Source: Arenimonas sp049195245
Lineage (GTDB): Bacteria; Pseudomonadota; Gammaproteobacteria; Xanthomonadales; Xanthomonadaceae
DNA length: 64,000 bases
Direction: 5' to 3'
Assembly (NCBI RefSeq): GCF_049195245.1
Contig: NZ_JBMIRR010000025.1
Span: forward strand, 124,001-188,000
In this document: positions 1 to 7,767 of the stretch, one piece after another
Position numbering within the stretch: position 1 is the stretch's first letter
Layout of the letters: each line of letters begins with the position of its first letter
Notes under the pieces: generated by a model
Database searches by the model: none
What the model saw: only the letters and a program-made list of their open reading frames with translations
Told to the model about the DNA's origin: nothing
Position numbers and translations under genes: made by a program

Positions 1-246
1 GGAGAACAGCAGCCGCGTCTCGTCGGCGCTGAAGGAGACGCCCGAGACGCCGGTGGACTCCACGAATTCCTCGATGCGGTACTGGCGCGACGGGCGCGCG
101 ACCTGCGCCGGGGTGGCGGCAGCAACATCCGTGCCGGTGGCGGCATCGGGACCGGTGGCGGCCTCCGGCGCGGCGGCGGGCTGGCAGGCGGCCAGCGCAA
201 GGACAAGGGCAGCGGCAAGCAAAGTGACGCGGTGGATCGAAGCCAT
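1..246 (-). CDS. S9-family (prolyl oligopeptidase-like) peptidase lipoprotein, 5' part only
   Basis: Reading leftward from an ATG at 246, 82 codons stay open to the window edge. The start is a lipoprotein signal peptide: basic MASIHR, a hydrophobic stretch, then the lipobox LAAC with Cys19. An Ala/Thr/Pro-rich linker follows, and then a segment containing YRIEEF and GVSFSADETRLLFS. That segment resembles the first beta-propeller blade of S9 peptidases such as DPP IV. Such enzymes cleave peptides, and the lipid anchor would place this one in the envelope. The propeller, the alpha/beta-hydrolase domain and the catalytic triad lie outside the window, so the family call rests on a short segment and is moderate. 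Confidence 0.6.
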   Translation of the reverse strand, partial: MASIHRVTLLAAALVLALAACQPAAAPEAATGPDAATGTDVAAATPAQVARPSRQYRIEEFVESTGVSGVSFSADETRLLFS

Positions 247-326
247 GTGGTTTCCCCGGGTGGCGGTGGCGTGGACGGAAGCCGCCCCACTCTACCCGCA
301 GCCCGGCGCGAAAACAGGGCCGGTCG

Positions 327-536
327 TCAGGGGCGGCCCTTGCCCACCCAGGCGCCGGGGCGCCGGGCGCGGCGCTCGGCCGCGCGTGCCAGGATCGCCT
401 CCCGCTGCTCCGCGCCCGCCGCCTGCCAGCCGGTGATCTCGGTCAGCAGGCGGCCGCAGCCCAGGCACACGTCCTGCTCGTCCAGGCAGCAGTTGCGGAC
501 GCAGGGCGAGTCGGGCAGCGGGCGCAGGGGATCCAT
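327..536 (-). CDS. DUF1289 small Cys-rich protein
   Basis: A 69-residue protein with PCVRNCCLDEQDVCLGCGR near its N-terminus. The cysteine spacing and the following LTEI.GW segment match the DUF1289 family, often annotated as Fe-S binding, with no established function. The ATG at 536 was chosen over the upstream ATG at 596 because the extra residues are Arg-rich and the family normally starts a few residues before the first Cys pair. The C-terminal half (EQREAILARAAERRARR) is a basic helix, as usual in the family. Confidence 0.8.
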   Translation of the reverse strand: MDPLRPLPDSPCVRNCCLDEQDVCLGCGRLLTEITGWQAAGAEQREAILARAAERRARRPGAWVGKGRP

Positions 537-606
537 GGCGCCCAGTCTGTGCGTGCGGCGCCCGCGGCGCCACTCTCCGTGCGCGGCATCCCCCACCCGG
601 CCGGAC

Positions 607-1101
607 TCAGGTCAGCGCCGAGGATTCTTCGAACGGCAGCACCGTCGCGCCGACTGCCAGCAGCGCGGCCTCGATCCGCGGAAGGTTCTCCTCCGCCGCG
701 TCCACGGTCATCAGCACATTGCCGGCCTTGATCTCGTCCTCGAAGGTGCGGCGCACCGGATCGGGCAGCGAGGAGCCCACCAGCGCCGACGAGAACGTAC
801 CGGCCGCGACGCCGGCCGCGGCAATGGCCGCGGCGCCGATCAGGGTCACGCCGAAGGTGGGAACGGCCAGGGCCACCAGGCCCGCGACCAGGCCCGCGGT
901 GCCGCCGGTGGCGGCACCCTTCAGCGCGGCCGGAACGAAGTCGGTGCTGGCGTTGCGGAACTGCTCGGGGATCGTTTCCATCTCGATGTCGCTGCGCGCG
1001 ATCAGCGCGATGTCCTCGTCGGGGACGCCGGCGCTGCGCACCACGCCGATGGCGCTGCCCATCTGCGGAAGGGGAATGCGGTAGACGCGTTTGATCTTCA
1101 T
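607..1101 (-). CDS. Small membrane protein with central glycine/alanine-rich hydrophobic hairpin
   Basis: A 164-residue protein. The N-terminal 50 residues look like a small alpha/beta domain (MKIKRVYRIPLP through VPDEDIALIARSD). A long Gly/Ala-rich hydrophobic block from about residue 55 to 110 would form two membrane helices. A soluble C-terminal segment (AGNVLMTVDA, then a helix) resembles general-stress or DUF1269-type proteins that fold against the N-terminal part. The ATG at 1101 is preceded by GGAG eight bases upstream; upstream in-frame codons are Arg-rich and were rejected. Function unknown. Confidence 0.7.
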   Translation of the reverse strand: MKIKRVYRIPLPQMGSAIGVVRSAGVPDEDIALIARSDIEMETIPEQFRNASTDFVPAALKGAATGGTAGLVAGLVALAVPTFGVTLIGAAAIAAAGVAAGTFSSALVGSSLPDPVRRTFEDEIKAGNVLMTVDAAEENLPRIEAALLAVGATVLPFEESSALT

Positions 1102-1311
1102 GGCGGTGGCTCCAGTAGGAAATCGGTGGGGACGCTTGCGACGGTCCGGTGCCTTCAAGTTGCAGGCCGGGCATGCAGATCGCAGGAGACCGCGACGACG
1201 CCGTCCGCAGGGTTCGCGGCCCGGAGCCTGTCGCGGCGCGATGGAGCGCCTTGGCACGAAAGGTGCTGCAAGTTCAGTGCCATCACGCCGCGTTCAAGCC
1301 CGGAGTCCCGA

Positions 1312-2955
1312 ATGTCCGAACCCACCCGCCTGGCCGCCATCACGGCCTTCCTGGTCAAGCATCGCAACTCGCCGGTGTTCCGCAGCTATGGCACGACGCC
1401 GCCGCCGCCGGATCCGGCCGGTGCGGAAGCCTTCACGCGCGATCTGGAGGCGCTGGGACCGACCTTCATCAAGATCGGCCAGATGCTGTCCACGCGGCCC
1501 GACCTGGTGCCGCCCGAATACATCACCGCCCTGTGCCGCCTGCAGGACAAGGTGGCGCCCGCGGCGCTGTCGGACATCGAGGAGCAGATCAGCAGCGAAC
1601 TGAAGGTGCCGCTGCGCAACCTGTTCGCCGAGTTCGATTCGATTCCGATCGGCACCGCATCCTTTGCGCAGGTGCATGCGGCCACGCTGCCCAGCGGCCG
1701 GCGCGTGGCGGTGAAGGTGCAGCGTCCGGGCCTGGCCGAAGCCATCGAGGGCGACCTGGCCACCATCACCCGGCTGATCGATTCGCTGGGCATGGTCAGC
1801 CGCGTCGGCAAGCGCCTGGGCTTCAAGGAATGGCTGGAGGAATTCCGCGCCACCATGCTGGGCGAGCTGGACTACCTGCAGGAGGCCAACAACCTCGAGA
1901 CCTTCCGCGAGCGCCTGGTCGACTACGAGCGCATCAGCGTGCCGGCGCCGGTCTGGGACTACACCACGCGCAAGGTGCTGACCATGGACCTGGCCGAGGG
2001 CATGCGCGTCACCGACATCCCCAACGTGCAGCGCACCGAAGTGGACCTGGCGCCGCTGGCCAGCGAACTGGGCCGGGCCTACCTGGACCAGATCTTCATC
2101 CACGGCCTGATCCACGCCGACCCGCATCCGGGCAACGTGGTGCTGACGCCCGACCATTTCCTGGTGCTGCTGGACCTGGGCATGGTGGGCTACGTGCCGC
2201 CGCGCATGCGTGACCAGCTGCTGAAGCTGATCCTGGCCACGGTGGAAGGCCGCGGCGAGCAGGTGGCCGAAACCCTGATGCACATGGGCACGCGCCTGGA
2301 GGACTTCGACGAGCCGCGCTTCTCGCGCGAGGTCGGCCGCATGGTCGCCCGCTTCTCCAACACCACCGTGCGCACCGACTCCGAGGGCGGCTTCCTGCTG
2401 CAGCTGGTGAAGGTGGGCGGCGACTGCGGCCTCCGCCCGCCGGCCGAGCTGACGCTGCTGGGCAAGACCCTGCTCAACCTGGAGGCGGTGCTGCTGGCGC
2501 TGGACGCGGACGTGTCCATGCGCGACGTGCTGCGCGGCCACCTGGCCGAGCTGTTCCGCGCACGCACCCGCTCGAGCCTGGACATCGGCCGCCTGGCCAC
2601 CGACGCGCTGGAGATGCAGGAGCTGGTGCGCGAGGCCCCGCAGCGCCTGGCGGTGCTGCTGCGCACCCTGGCCGACAACCGCTTCCGCGTGAACATAGCC
2701 GGGCTGGAGGAATCGCGCCTGATCGAAAGCATGCAGAAGATCGCCAACCGCATCACCGTCGGCGTGATCGCGGCGGCGATGATCGTCGGCGCCGCGCTGA
2801 TCATGGACATTCCCACCCGCCACCAGCTGCTGGGCTATCCGGCGCTCGCTCTGGTCATGTTCCTGGTCGCGGCTGGCCTGGGCGCGGCCCTGGTGGTCAG
2901 TTCCCTGCTCGGCGACCGCCGCAGCAAGCCGCGGGCGGAGAAGGATCCGCTCTAG
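1312..2955 (+). CDS. ABC1/AarF/UbiB-family atypical kinase
   Basis: A 547-residue member of the ABC1 kinase family, which includes UbiB, required for ubiquinone synthesis. Visible motifs are the family-specific KIGQ (in FIKIGQMLSTRP), the AVKVQRPG lysine motif, HADPHPGNV in the catalytic loop and DLGMVG as the DFG equivalent. Two hydrophobic helices close the protein (VGVIAAAMIVGAALIM and the following YPALALVMFLV segment), as in UbiB. The ATG at 1312 was selected because the longer in-frame extension upstream is Arg-rich and overlaps the divergent gene. It stands alone rather than in a ubi operon, so it could be an ABC1 paralogue rather than UbiB itself. Confidence 0.88.
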   Translation: MSEPTRLAAITAFLVKHRNSPVFRSYGTTPPPPDPAGAEAFTRDLEALGPTFIKIGQMLSTRPDLVPPEYITALCRLQDKVAPAALSDIEEQISSELKVPLRNLFAEFDSIPIGTASFAQVHAATLPSGRRVAVKVQRPGLAEAIEGDLATITRLIDSLGMVSRVGKRLGFKEWLEEFRATMLGELDYLQEANNLETFRERLVDYERISVPAPVWDYTTRKVLTMDLAEGMRVTDIPNVQRTEVDLAPLASELGRAYLDQIFIHGLIHADPHPGNVVLTPDHFLVLLDLGMVGYVPPRMRDQLLKLILATVEGRGEQVAETLMHMGTRLEDFDEPRFSREVGRMVARFSNTTVRTDSEGGFLLQLVKVGGDCGLRPPAELTLLGKTLLNLEAVLLALDADVSMRDVLRGHLAELFRARTRSSLDIGRLATDALEMQELVREAPQRLAVLLRTLADNRFRVNIAGLEESRLIESMQKIANRITVGVIAAAMIVGAALIMDIPTRHQLLGYPALALVMFLVAAGLGAALVVSSLLGDRRSKPRAEKDPL

Positions 2956-3010
2956 GCCAACCCCGCGCACCCCTGCGCATTCCAATCCCCCCCCCAATTG
3001 GAGAACGACC

Positions 3011-3631
3011 GTGGCAAAGAAGGCATACGACCAGGCCCAGCTGCACGAACTGCTCTACCAGGCCCTGGAAACCGAACTGGGCGGCATCCGCATCTACGAA
3101 ACCGCCATCACCTGCGCCGTCAACGACGACCTGCGCAAGGAGTGGACCGAGTATCTGGAGGAAACCCGCACGCATCGCAAAGTGCTGCTCAACCTGTTCG
3201 CCGAGCTGGGCCTGGACCCGGACAAGCAGACGCCGGGCCGCAAGGTGGTGGGCCACATTGGCGCCTCCCTCGTCCAGGCCATGGAAATGGCCAAGGCCGA
3301 AGGCACGCCCGACGCCGCCCAGCTGGTGGCCGGGGAGTGCGTGGTGCTGGCCGAGACCAAGGACCACATGAACTGGGAGCTGATCGGCCACCTGGCCTCG
3401 CACGGCAAGGGCAAGGAAACCAAGGTGCTCAAGGCGGCGCACGAGGCCGTGGAAAAGGATGAGGACCACCACCTCTACCACACCACCGGCTGGACCCGGG
3501 AACTGTGGATCGAGTCGCTGGGCTTGCCCGCGGTGCTGCCGCCGCCCGAGGAGGTCAAGAAGGTCGAGACAGCGATCGGTGCCTCGCGCGCCGAGCAGGC
3601 CCGCGGCGACATGCTCAAGGGTCGTCACTGA
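3011..3631 (+). CDS. Ferritin-like domain protein
   Basis: A 206-residue, mostly helical protein. Glu/His pairs such as ALETELGG, EETRTH, ECVVLAETKDH and EKDEDHH fall at the spacings of a four-helix ferritin-like di-iron bundle. It begins with GTG (encoding MAKKAYDQ), supported by GGAG seven bases upstream. It lies just downstream of the ABC1 kinase and before katE. This suggests, by context only, a role in metal handling or oxidative stress. The substrate is unknown. Confidence 0.65.
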   Translation: MAKKAYDQAQLHELLYQALETELGGIRIYETAITCAVNDDLRKEWTEYLEETRTHRKVLLNLFAELGLDPDKQTPGRKVVGHIGASLVQAMEMAKAEGTPDAAQLVAGECVVLAETKDHMNWELIGHLASHGKGKETKVLKAAHEAVEKDEDHHLYHTTGWTRELWIESLGLPAVLPPPEEVKKVETAIGASRAEQARGDMLKGRH

Positions 3632-3633
3632 GC

Positions 3634-3912
3634 ATGGAGCCCGCCGACCTGCTGGGCTGGAGCGCTTCGGCGGTATTGCTCGCCACGCTGGGCCGCCAGG
3701 TCTGGGTGCAGTGGCGCGAGCGATCCACGCAAGGCGTCTCCGGCCTGCTGTTCGTCGGACAGATCCTGGCCAGCACGGGCTTCGTCGCCTACAGCTGGCT
3801 GCTGCAAAACTGGGTGTTCGTCGTGACGAACACCGCGCTCCTGCTGACCGCCTTCGTCGGCCAGTGGGTCCAACGCCGCAACGTCAGGCTCGAAGCCTCG
3901 GGCCAGGCGTGA
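3634..3912 (+). CDS. SemiSWEET/PQ-loop small membrane transporter-like protein
   Basis: A 92-residue protein with three predicted membrane helices: LLGWSASAVLLATLG, GLLFVGQILASTGFVAYSW and VFVVTNTALLLTAFVG. The VSGLLFVGQ segment follows the pattern of PQ-loop/SemiSWEET proteins, which dimerise to carry small sugars. The ATG at 3634 begins two bases after the stop of the ferritin-like gene, so the two are probably cotranscribed. The canonical PQ is not obvious, and the transport role is an inference from topology. Confidence 0.55.
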   Translation: MEPADLLGWSASAVLLATLGRQVWVQWRERSTQGVSGLLFVGQILASTGFVAYSWLLQNWVFVVTNTALLLTAFVGQWVQRRNVRLEASGQA

Positions 3913-3948
3913 TGCGGCACGCACGTATCCGCAGGGAGTAATGCCGTC

Positions 3949-6309
3949 ATGGCCATGAAGAAAAAAACCGCCGCGCCCCCGCGCGGCGCCGGTTCCCGAT
4001 CCGCCGCCGCCAAGGGCGGCCCGGGTCCGGACGCGATGAAGGCCCAGCTGGCCGACACCGACGCCACCGCCGCGGCGATGCCCGCCAACGCCAACAAGGC
4101 CGCCGAATACGGCAAGCAGGCCGCCGTGCCGCCCGCCGGCAAATCGGTCGAGCCGCGTTCCCGCGCGGTCACCGGCAGTTCGCTGTCCGAGGCCAATGAC
4201 ACCGGCAAGACCGGCGCGACGCCGGCGCCGGGGGCCAACCCCGGCACCGATCCGCTGGACCGCGTGCGCGTGGACTCGTCCGGCCAGGGCATGACCACCA
4301 ACCAGGGCGTGCCCGTCGCCGACAACCAGAGCTCGCTCAAGGCTGGCCTGCGTGGACCCGCGCTGCTCAAGGACTTCATCCTGCGCGAGAAGATCACCCA
4401 CTTCGACCACGAGCGCATTCCCGAGCGCATCGTGCATGCGCGCGGCTCGGGTGCCCACGGCTACTTCGAAGCCTACAAGCCGCTCACCTCGCTGACCCGT
4501 GCCGCGCCGTTCCAGGAGGCGGGCAAGCGCACACCGGTGTTCGTGCGCTTCTCCACCGTGCAGGGCGAGCGCGGCTCGAAGGACACCGCGCGCGACGTGC
4601 GCGGCTTCGCGGTGAAGTTCTACACCGACGAGGGCAACTGGGACCTGGTGGGCAACAACATGCCGGTGTTCTTCATCCAGGACGCGATGAAGTTCCCGGA
4701 CCTGGTGCATGCGGTGAAGCCCGAGCCGCACCACGGCATGCCGCAGGCCGGGTCCGCGCACGACACCTTCTGGGATTTCGTGTCGCTGATGCCCGAGTCC
4801 ACCCACATGCTGATGTGGGCCATGTCCGACCGCGGCATCCCGCGCAGCTACCGCATGATGCAGGGCTTCGGCGTGCACACCTACCGCTTCGTCAACGGCG
4901 ACGGCCAGTCCTCGCTGGTGAAGTTCCACTGGAAGCCGCTGCTGGGCACGCACTCGCTGGTGTGGGAGGAAGCGGTGAAGATTTCCGGCTGCGATCCGGA
5001 CTTCCACCGCCGCGACCTGTGGGAGGCGATCGAGTCCGGCGCCTATCCGGAATGGGAGCTTGGCGTGCAGGTGTTCAGCGAGGCCGATGCCGACAAGTTC
5101 AGCTTCGACGTGCTCGACGCCACCAAGCTGGTGCCCGAGGAGCTGGTGCCGGTGACGCCGATCGGGCGCATGGTGCTCAACCGCAACCCCGACAACTTCT
5201 TCGCCGAAACCGAGCAGGTGGCCTTCTGCACTGCGCACGTGGTGCCTGGCATCGACTTCACCAACGATCCGCTGCTGGCCGGGCGCATCCACTCGTACGT
5301 GGACACGCAGATCTCGCGCCTGGGCGGACCCAACTTCCACGAACTGCCGATCAACGCGCCGCTGGCGCCGGTGCACAACAACCAGCGTGACGGCATGCAC
5401 CGGCAGGCGATCCATCGCGGTCGCGTGTCCTACGAGCCCAACTCGCTGGGCGGCGGCTGCCCGTTCCAGACCGGGCAGATGGGCTTCGTGCCCTTCCCCG
5501 AGCCGATCCAGGGCGACGAGATGCGCGGCAAGCCCGAGAAGTTCGCCGAGCACTACAACCAGGCCAGGCTGTTCTTCGACAGCCAGACCGCACCGGAGAA
5601 GGCGCACATCATCGCGGCCTTCCGCTTCGAGCTGAGCAAGGTGACGGTGCCGGCGATCCGCACGCGCACGCTGGCGATGCTGCGCAACGTGTCCGACGAA
5701 CTGGCGGGCGGCGTCGCCGAAGGCCTGGGCATGGACCTGCCCGAGGCCATGCCGCGCGCCCTGCCCCGCACGCCCAAGCCGGAAGTGAAGGCTTCCCCGG
5801 CGCTGTCGCTGATGGCCCTGCCGGGCGAACAGGGCATCCGCTCGCGCAAGGTGGCGATCGTCATCGCCGACGGCGTGGACGGCGCGGCGGTGGCGGCCGT
5901 GCAGGCGGCGCTGGCGAAGGAAGGCGCGATGGGCCGGCTGGTCGGGCCGCGCGTGGGCCCGTTCACCACCGCCCAGGGCAAAACCCTGGAGGCCGAGGCC
6001 TCGTTCGAGAACGAACCGTCGGTGCTGTTCGATGGGCTGGTGCTGCCGGGCGGCGAAGGCGCGTTCGCGGCGCTGGCGGGCAATGGCCAGGTGCGGGAAT
6101 ACGTGCAGGATCCCTACCGCCACTGCAAGACGATCCTGGCGCTGGGCTCGGGCGTGGACCTGCTGGCGGCGGCCGGCGTGCCGACCGACGGCGACGATGC
6201 GGGCCTGCTGGCCTTCGCCAAGGGCAAGGCCAACGCGCCGGCGGCCTTCGTCAAGGCGCTGTCGCTGCATCGCCACTTCGAGCGCGAGACCGATCCGCCC
6301 CGGGTCTGA
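3949..6309 (+). CDS. katE: Large-subunit heme catalase (HPII/KatE type) with C-terminal DJ-1/PfpI-like domain
   Basis: A 786-residue catalase that disproportionates hydrogen peroxide. About 110 N-terminal residues are a Lys/Ala/Pro-rich tail with no family counterpart. The core then starts near NQSSLKAGLRGP. Visible catalytic elements are the distal-His region (RIVHARGSGAHGYFE), the Asn region (GNNMPVFFIQDA) and the proximal heme-ligand Tyr (RIHSYVDTQISRLG). From about residue 620 a flavodoxin-like DJ-1/PfpI-type domain appears (KVAIVIADGVDG, GLVLPGGEGA), diagnostic of large-subunit catalases. An intrinsic terminator follows at 6375. Several Met codons near the start leave a few residues of uncertainty. 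Confidence 0.95.
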   Translation: MAMKKKTAAPPRGAGSRSAAAKGGPGPDAMKAQLADTDATAAAMPANANKAAEYGKQAAVPPAGKSVEPRSRAVTGSSLSEANDTGKTGATPAPGANPGTDPLDRVRVDSSGQGMTTNQGVPVADNQSSLKAGLRGPALLKDFILREKITHFDHERIPERIVHARGSGAHGYFEAYKPLTSLTRAAPFQEAGKRTPVFVRFSTVQGERGSKDTARDVRGFAVKFYTDEGNWDLVGNNMPVFFIQDAMKFPDLVHAVKPEPHHGMPQAGSAHDTFWDFVSLMPESTHMLMWAMSDRGIPRSYRMMQGFGVHTYRFVNGDGQSSLVKFHWKPLLGTHSLVWEEAVKISGCDPDFHRRDLWEAIESGAYPEWELGVQVFSEADADKFSFDVLDATKLVPEELVPVTPIGRMVLNRNPDNFFAETEQVAFCTAHVVPGIDFTNDPLLAGRIHSYVDTQISRLGGPNFHELPINAPLAPVHNNQRDGMHRQAIHRGRVSYEPNSLGGGCPFQTGQMGFVPFPEPIQGDEMRGKPEKFAEHYNQARLFFDSQTAPEKAHIIAAFRFELSKVTVPAIRTRTLAMLRNVSDELAGGVAEGLGMDLPEAMPRALPRTPKPEVKASPALSLMALPGEQGIRSRKVAIVIADGVDGAAVAAVQAALAKEGAMGRLVGPRVGPFTTAQGKTLEAEASFENEPSVLFDGLVLPGGEGAFAALAGNGQVREYVQDPYRHCKTILALGSGVDLLAAAGVPTDGDDAGLLAFAKGKANAPAAFVKALSLHRHFERETDPPRV

Positions 6310-6337
6310 GCCCGCGGACCCTGCGTGCGACAAGAAA

Positions 6338-6366
6338 ATGCCGGCCAGCGCGACGCTGGCCGGCAT
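6338..6366 (-). terminator. GC hairpin between convergent genes, candidate minus-strand terminator
   Basis: A perfect 13-bp stem with a 3-base loop (left arm 6338-6350, right arm 6354-6366). Read on the minus strand it ends in TTTT, so it could terminate the alcohol dehydrogenase transcript. It lies 29 bases after the katE stop and could also stabilise that mRNA. Confidence 0.55.
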
Positions 6367-6374
6367 CAATACAC

Positions 6375-6402
6375 CGCCCCGGCCCCCAGGCCGGGGCGTT
6401 TT
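6375..6402 (+). terminator. Intrinsic terminator after katE
   Basis: A 10-bp GC stem (CGCCCCGGCC at 6375-6384 with GGCCGGGGCG at 6389-6398) and a 4-base loop, followed by TTTT on the plus strand. It sits about 65 bases after the katE stop, between convergent genes. Confidence 0.8.
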
Positions 6403-6405
6403 CGT

Positions 6406-7569
6406 TCAGGGCGTCAGGATCACCTTGCGGCAGTCTTCCTTTTTCTCGTCGAAGATCTGGTAACCCGCCACCGCCTCCTCCAGGCTCATGCGATGGGTGA
6501 TCAGCGCTTCGGGCTGCAGGCGGCCCTCGCCGATCATTTCCAGCAGTTCGGGCAGGTATTTCTGCACGTGGGTCTGGCCCATCCGGAAGGTGAGGCCCTT
6601 CTCGAACGCATCGCCGAACAGGAAGCCGTGGATGAAGCCGGTGTAGACACCCGGCACGCTCACGGTGCCGCCGCGGCGGGTGGCGGCGATGGCCTGGCGC
6701 AGCGAACTGCCGCTGGAGCCTTCCAGCTTGAGGTTGGTCATCACCGTTTCCAGCGAACTGCCCTTGGCCTCGAAGCCCACCGCGTCGATGGACGCATCCA
6801 CGCCGCGCGACTGCGTGGCGGCGATGATTTCCCGGGCCGGATCGTCCACTTCATCGAAGTTGAAGGTGACTGCGTTGTAGGTCCGGGCGCAGTACTCGAG
6901 CCGGTAGGGGTGGTGGTCCACCATGAAGATGCGCTCCACGCCCATCGCGCGCGCGCACTCGGCCGCCATGCAGCCCACGGGGCCGGCGCCGAAGATGGCC
7001 AGGGTCGAGCCCGGCCCGACGCCGGCGTTGAGCACGGCCTGGTAGCCGGTGGGCAGGATGTCGGACAGGAACAGCACCTTCTCGTCCGACAGCGCATCCG
7101 GGATGCGGATAGGGCCGACATTGGCCTTGGGCACGCGCACGAATTCGGCCTGGCCGCCCGGGTAGGCCCCGTACAGCGCGGTGTAGCCGAACATGCCGGC
7201 GCCCGAGCGCAGGTCCTTGGCGTTGAGCAGCGCGCCCTTGCCCGGATTGGTGTTCTCGCAGGCCGCGAATTCGGTCTGGTCGCAGAAGAAGCAGTCGCCG
7301 CAGGCGATGGTGAACGGAACCACGACGCGGTCGCCGACCGAGAGTTCGGTGACGGCCTTGCCCTTGGCCTCCACGATGCCCATGAATTCGTGCCCCAAGA
7401 TGTCGCCATCGCTCAGGCCGGGCACCTTGCCGCGGTAAAGGTGCAGGTCGGAACCGCAGATGGCGGTGGCGGTGACGCGAAGGATGATGTCGTCGCTTTC
7501 CAGGATCATCGGATCCGGGACGTTGTCGATGCGGACATCCTTGGGGCCGTGGTAGGTCAATGCGCGCAT
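6406..7569 (-). CDS. Zinc-dependent alcohol dehydrogenase (MDR superfamily)
   Basis: A 387-residue medium-chain dehydrogenase. The GroES-like half carries the catalytic-zinc motif AICGSDLHLYRG and GHEFMG. It also has the structural-zinc cysteines in CGDCFFCDQTEFAACEN. The Rossmann half contains FGAGPVGCMAAECARAMG. The overall pattern fits the threonine dehydrogenase/glutathione-independent formaldehyde dehydrogenase-like branch (the ~390-residue proteins with a long loop around residues 250-290). The ATG at 7569 has GGAG eight bases upstream. Substrate unknown. It is convergent to katE and shares its terminator region. Confidence 0.85.
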   Translation of the reverse strand: MRALTYHGPKDVRIDNVPDPMILESDDIILRVTATAICGSDLHLYRGKVPGLSDGDILGHEFMGIVEAKGKAVTELSVGDRVVVPFTIACGDCFFCDQTEFAACENTNPGKGALLNAKDLRSGAGMFGYTALYGAYPGGQAEFVRVPKANVGPIRIPDALSDEKVLFLSDILPTGYQAVLNAGVGPGSTLAIFGAGPVGCMAAECARAMGVERIFMVDHHPYRLEYCARTYNAVTFNFDEVDDPAREIIAATQSRGVDASIDAVGFEAKGSSLETVMTNLKLEGSSGSSLRQAIAATRRGGTVSVPGVYTGFIHGFLFGDAFEKGLTFRMGQTHVQKYLPELLEMIGEGRLQPEALITHRMSLEEAVAGYQIFDEKKEDCRKVILTP

Positions 7570-7767
7570 GGGCTGCTCCAGTGGGGGGTAGTGGGAAGGA
7601 GCAATACGCGTGCCAAGTGCGGCGCGGCACGCGCGCAAGGGCGTACAGGGCGCTGCGGCGGGCTGTGGCGGTGACGGCCGCGGCGGAGAGATGCGCGGCG
7701 GATCGGCCGGCGGCCTGCAGCCTGCACGGGCGCGTGCCTGCCTTCGTGCGCAGACGCGCTGCCGCGT

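Noticed and set aside
3625..6369. A 914-codon open frame opposite katE and other very long frames opposite real genes
   Set aside because: They are shadows caused by high G+C codon usage: His/Arg/Gln-rich translations without domains, while the other strand has clear catalytic motifs.
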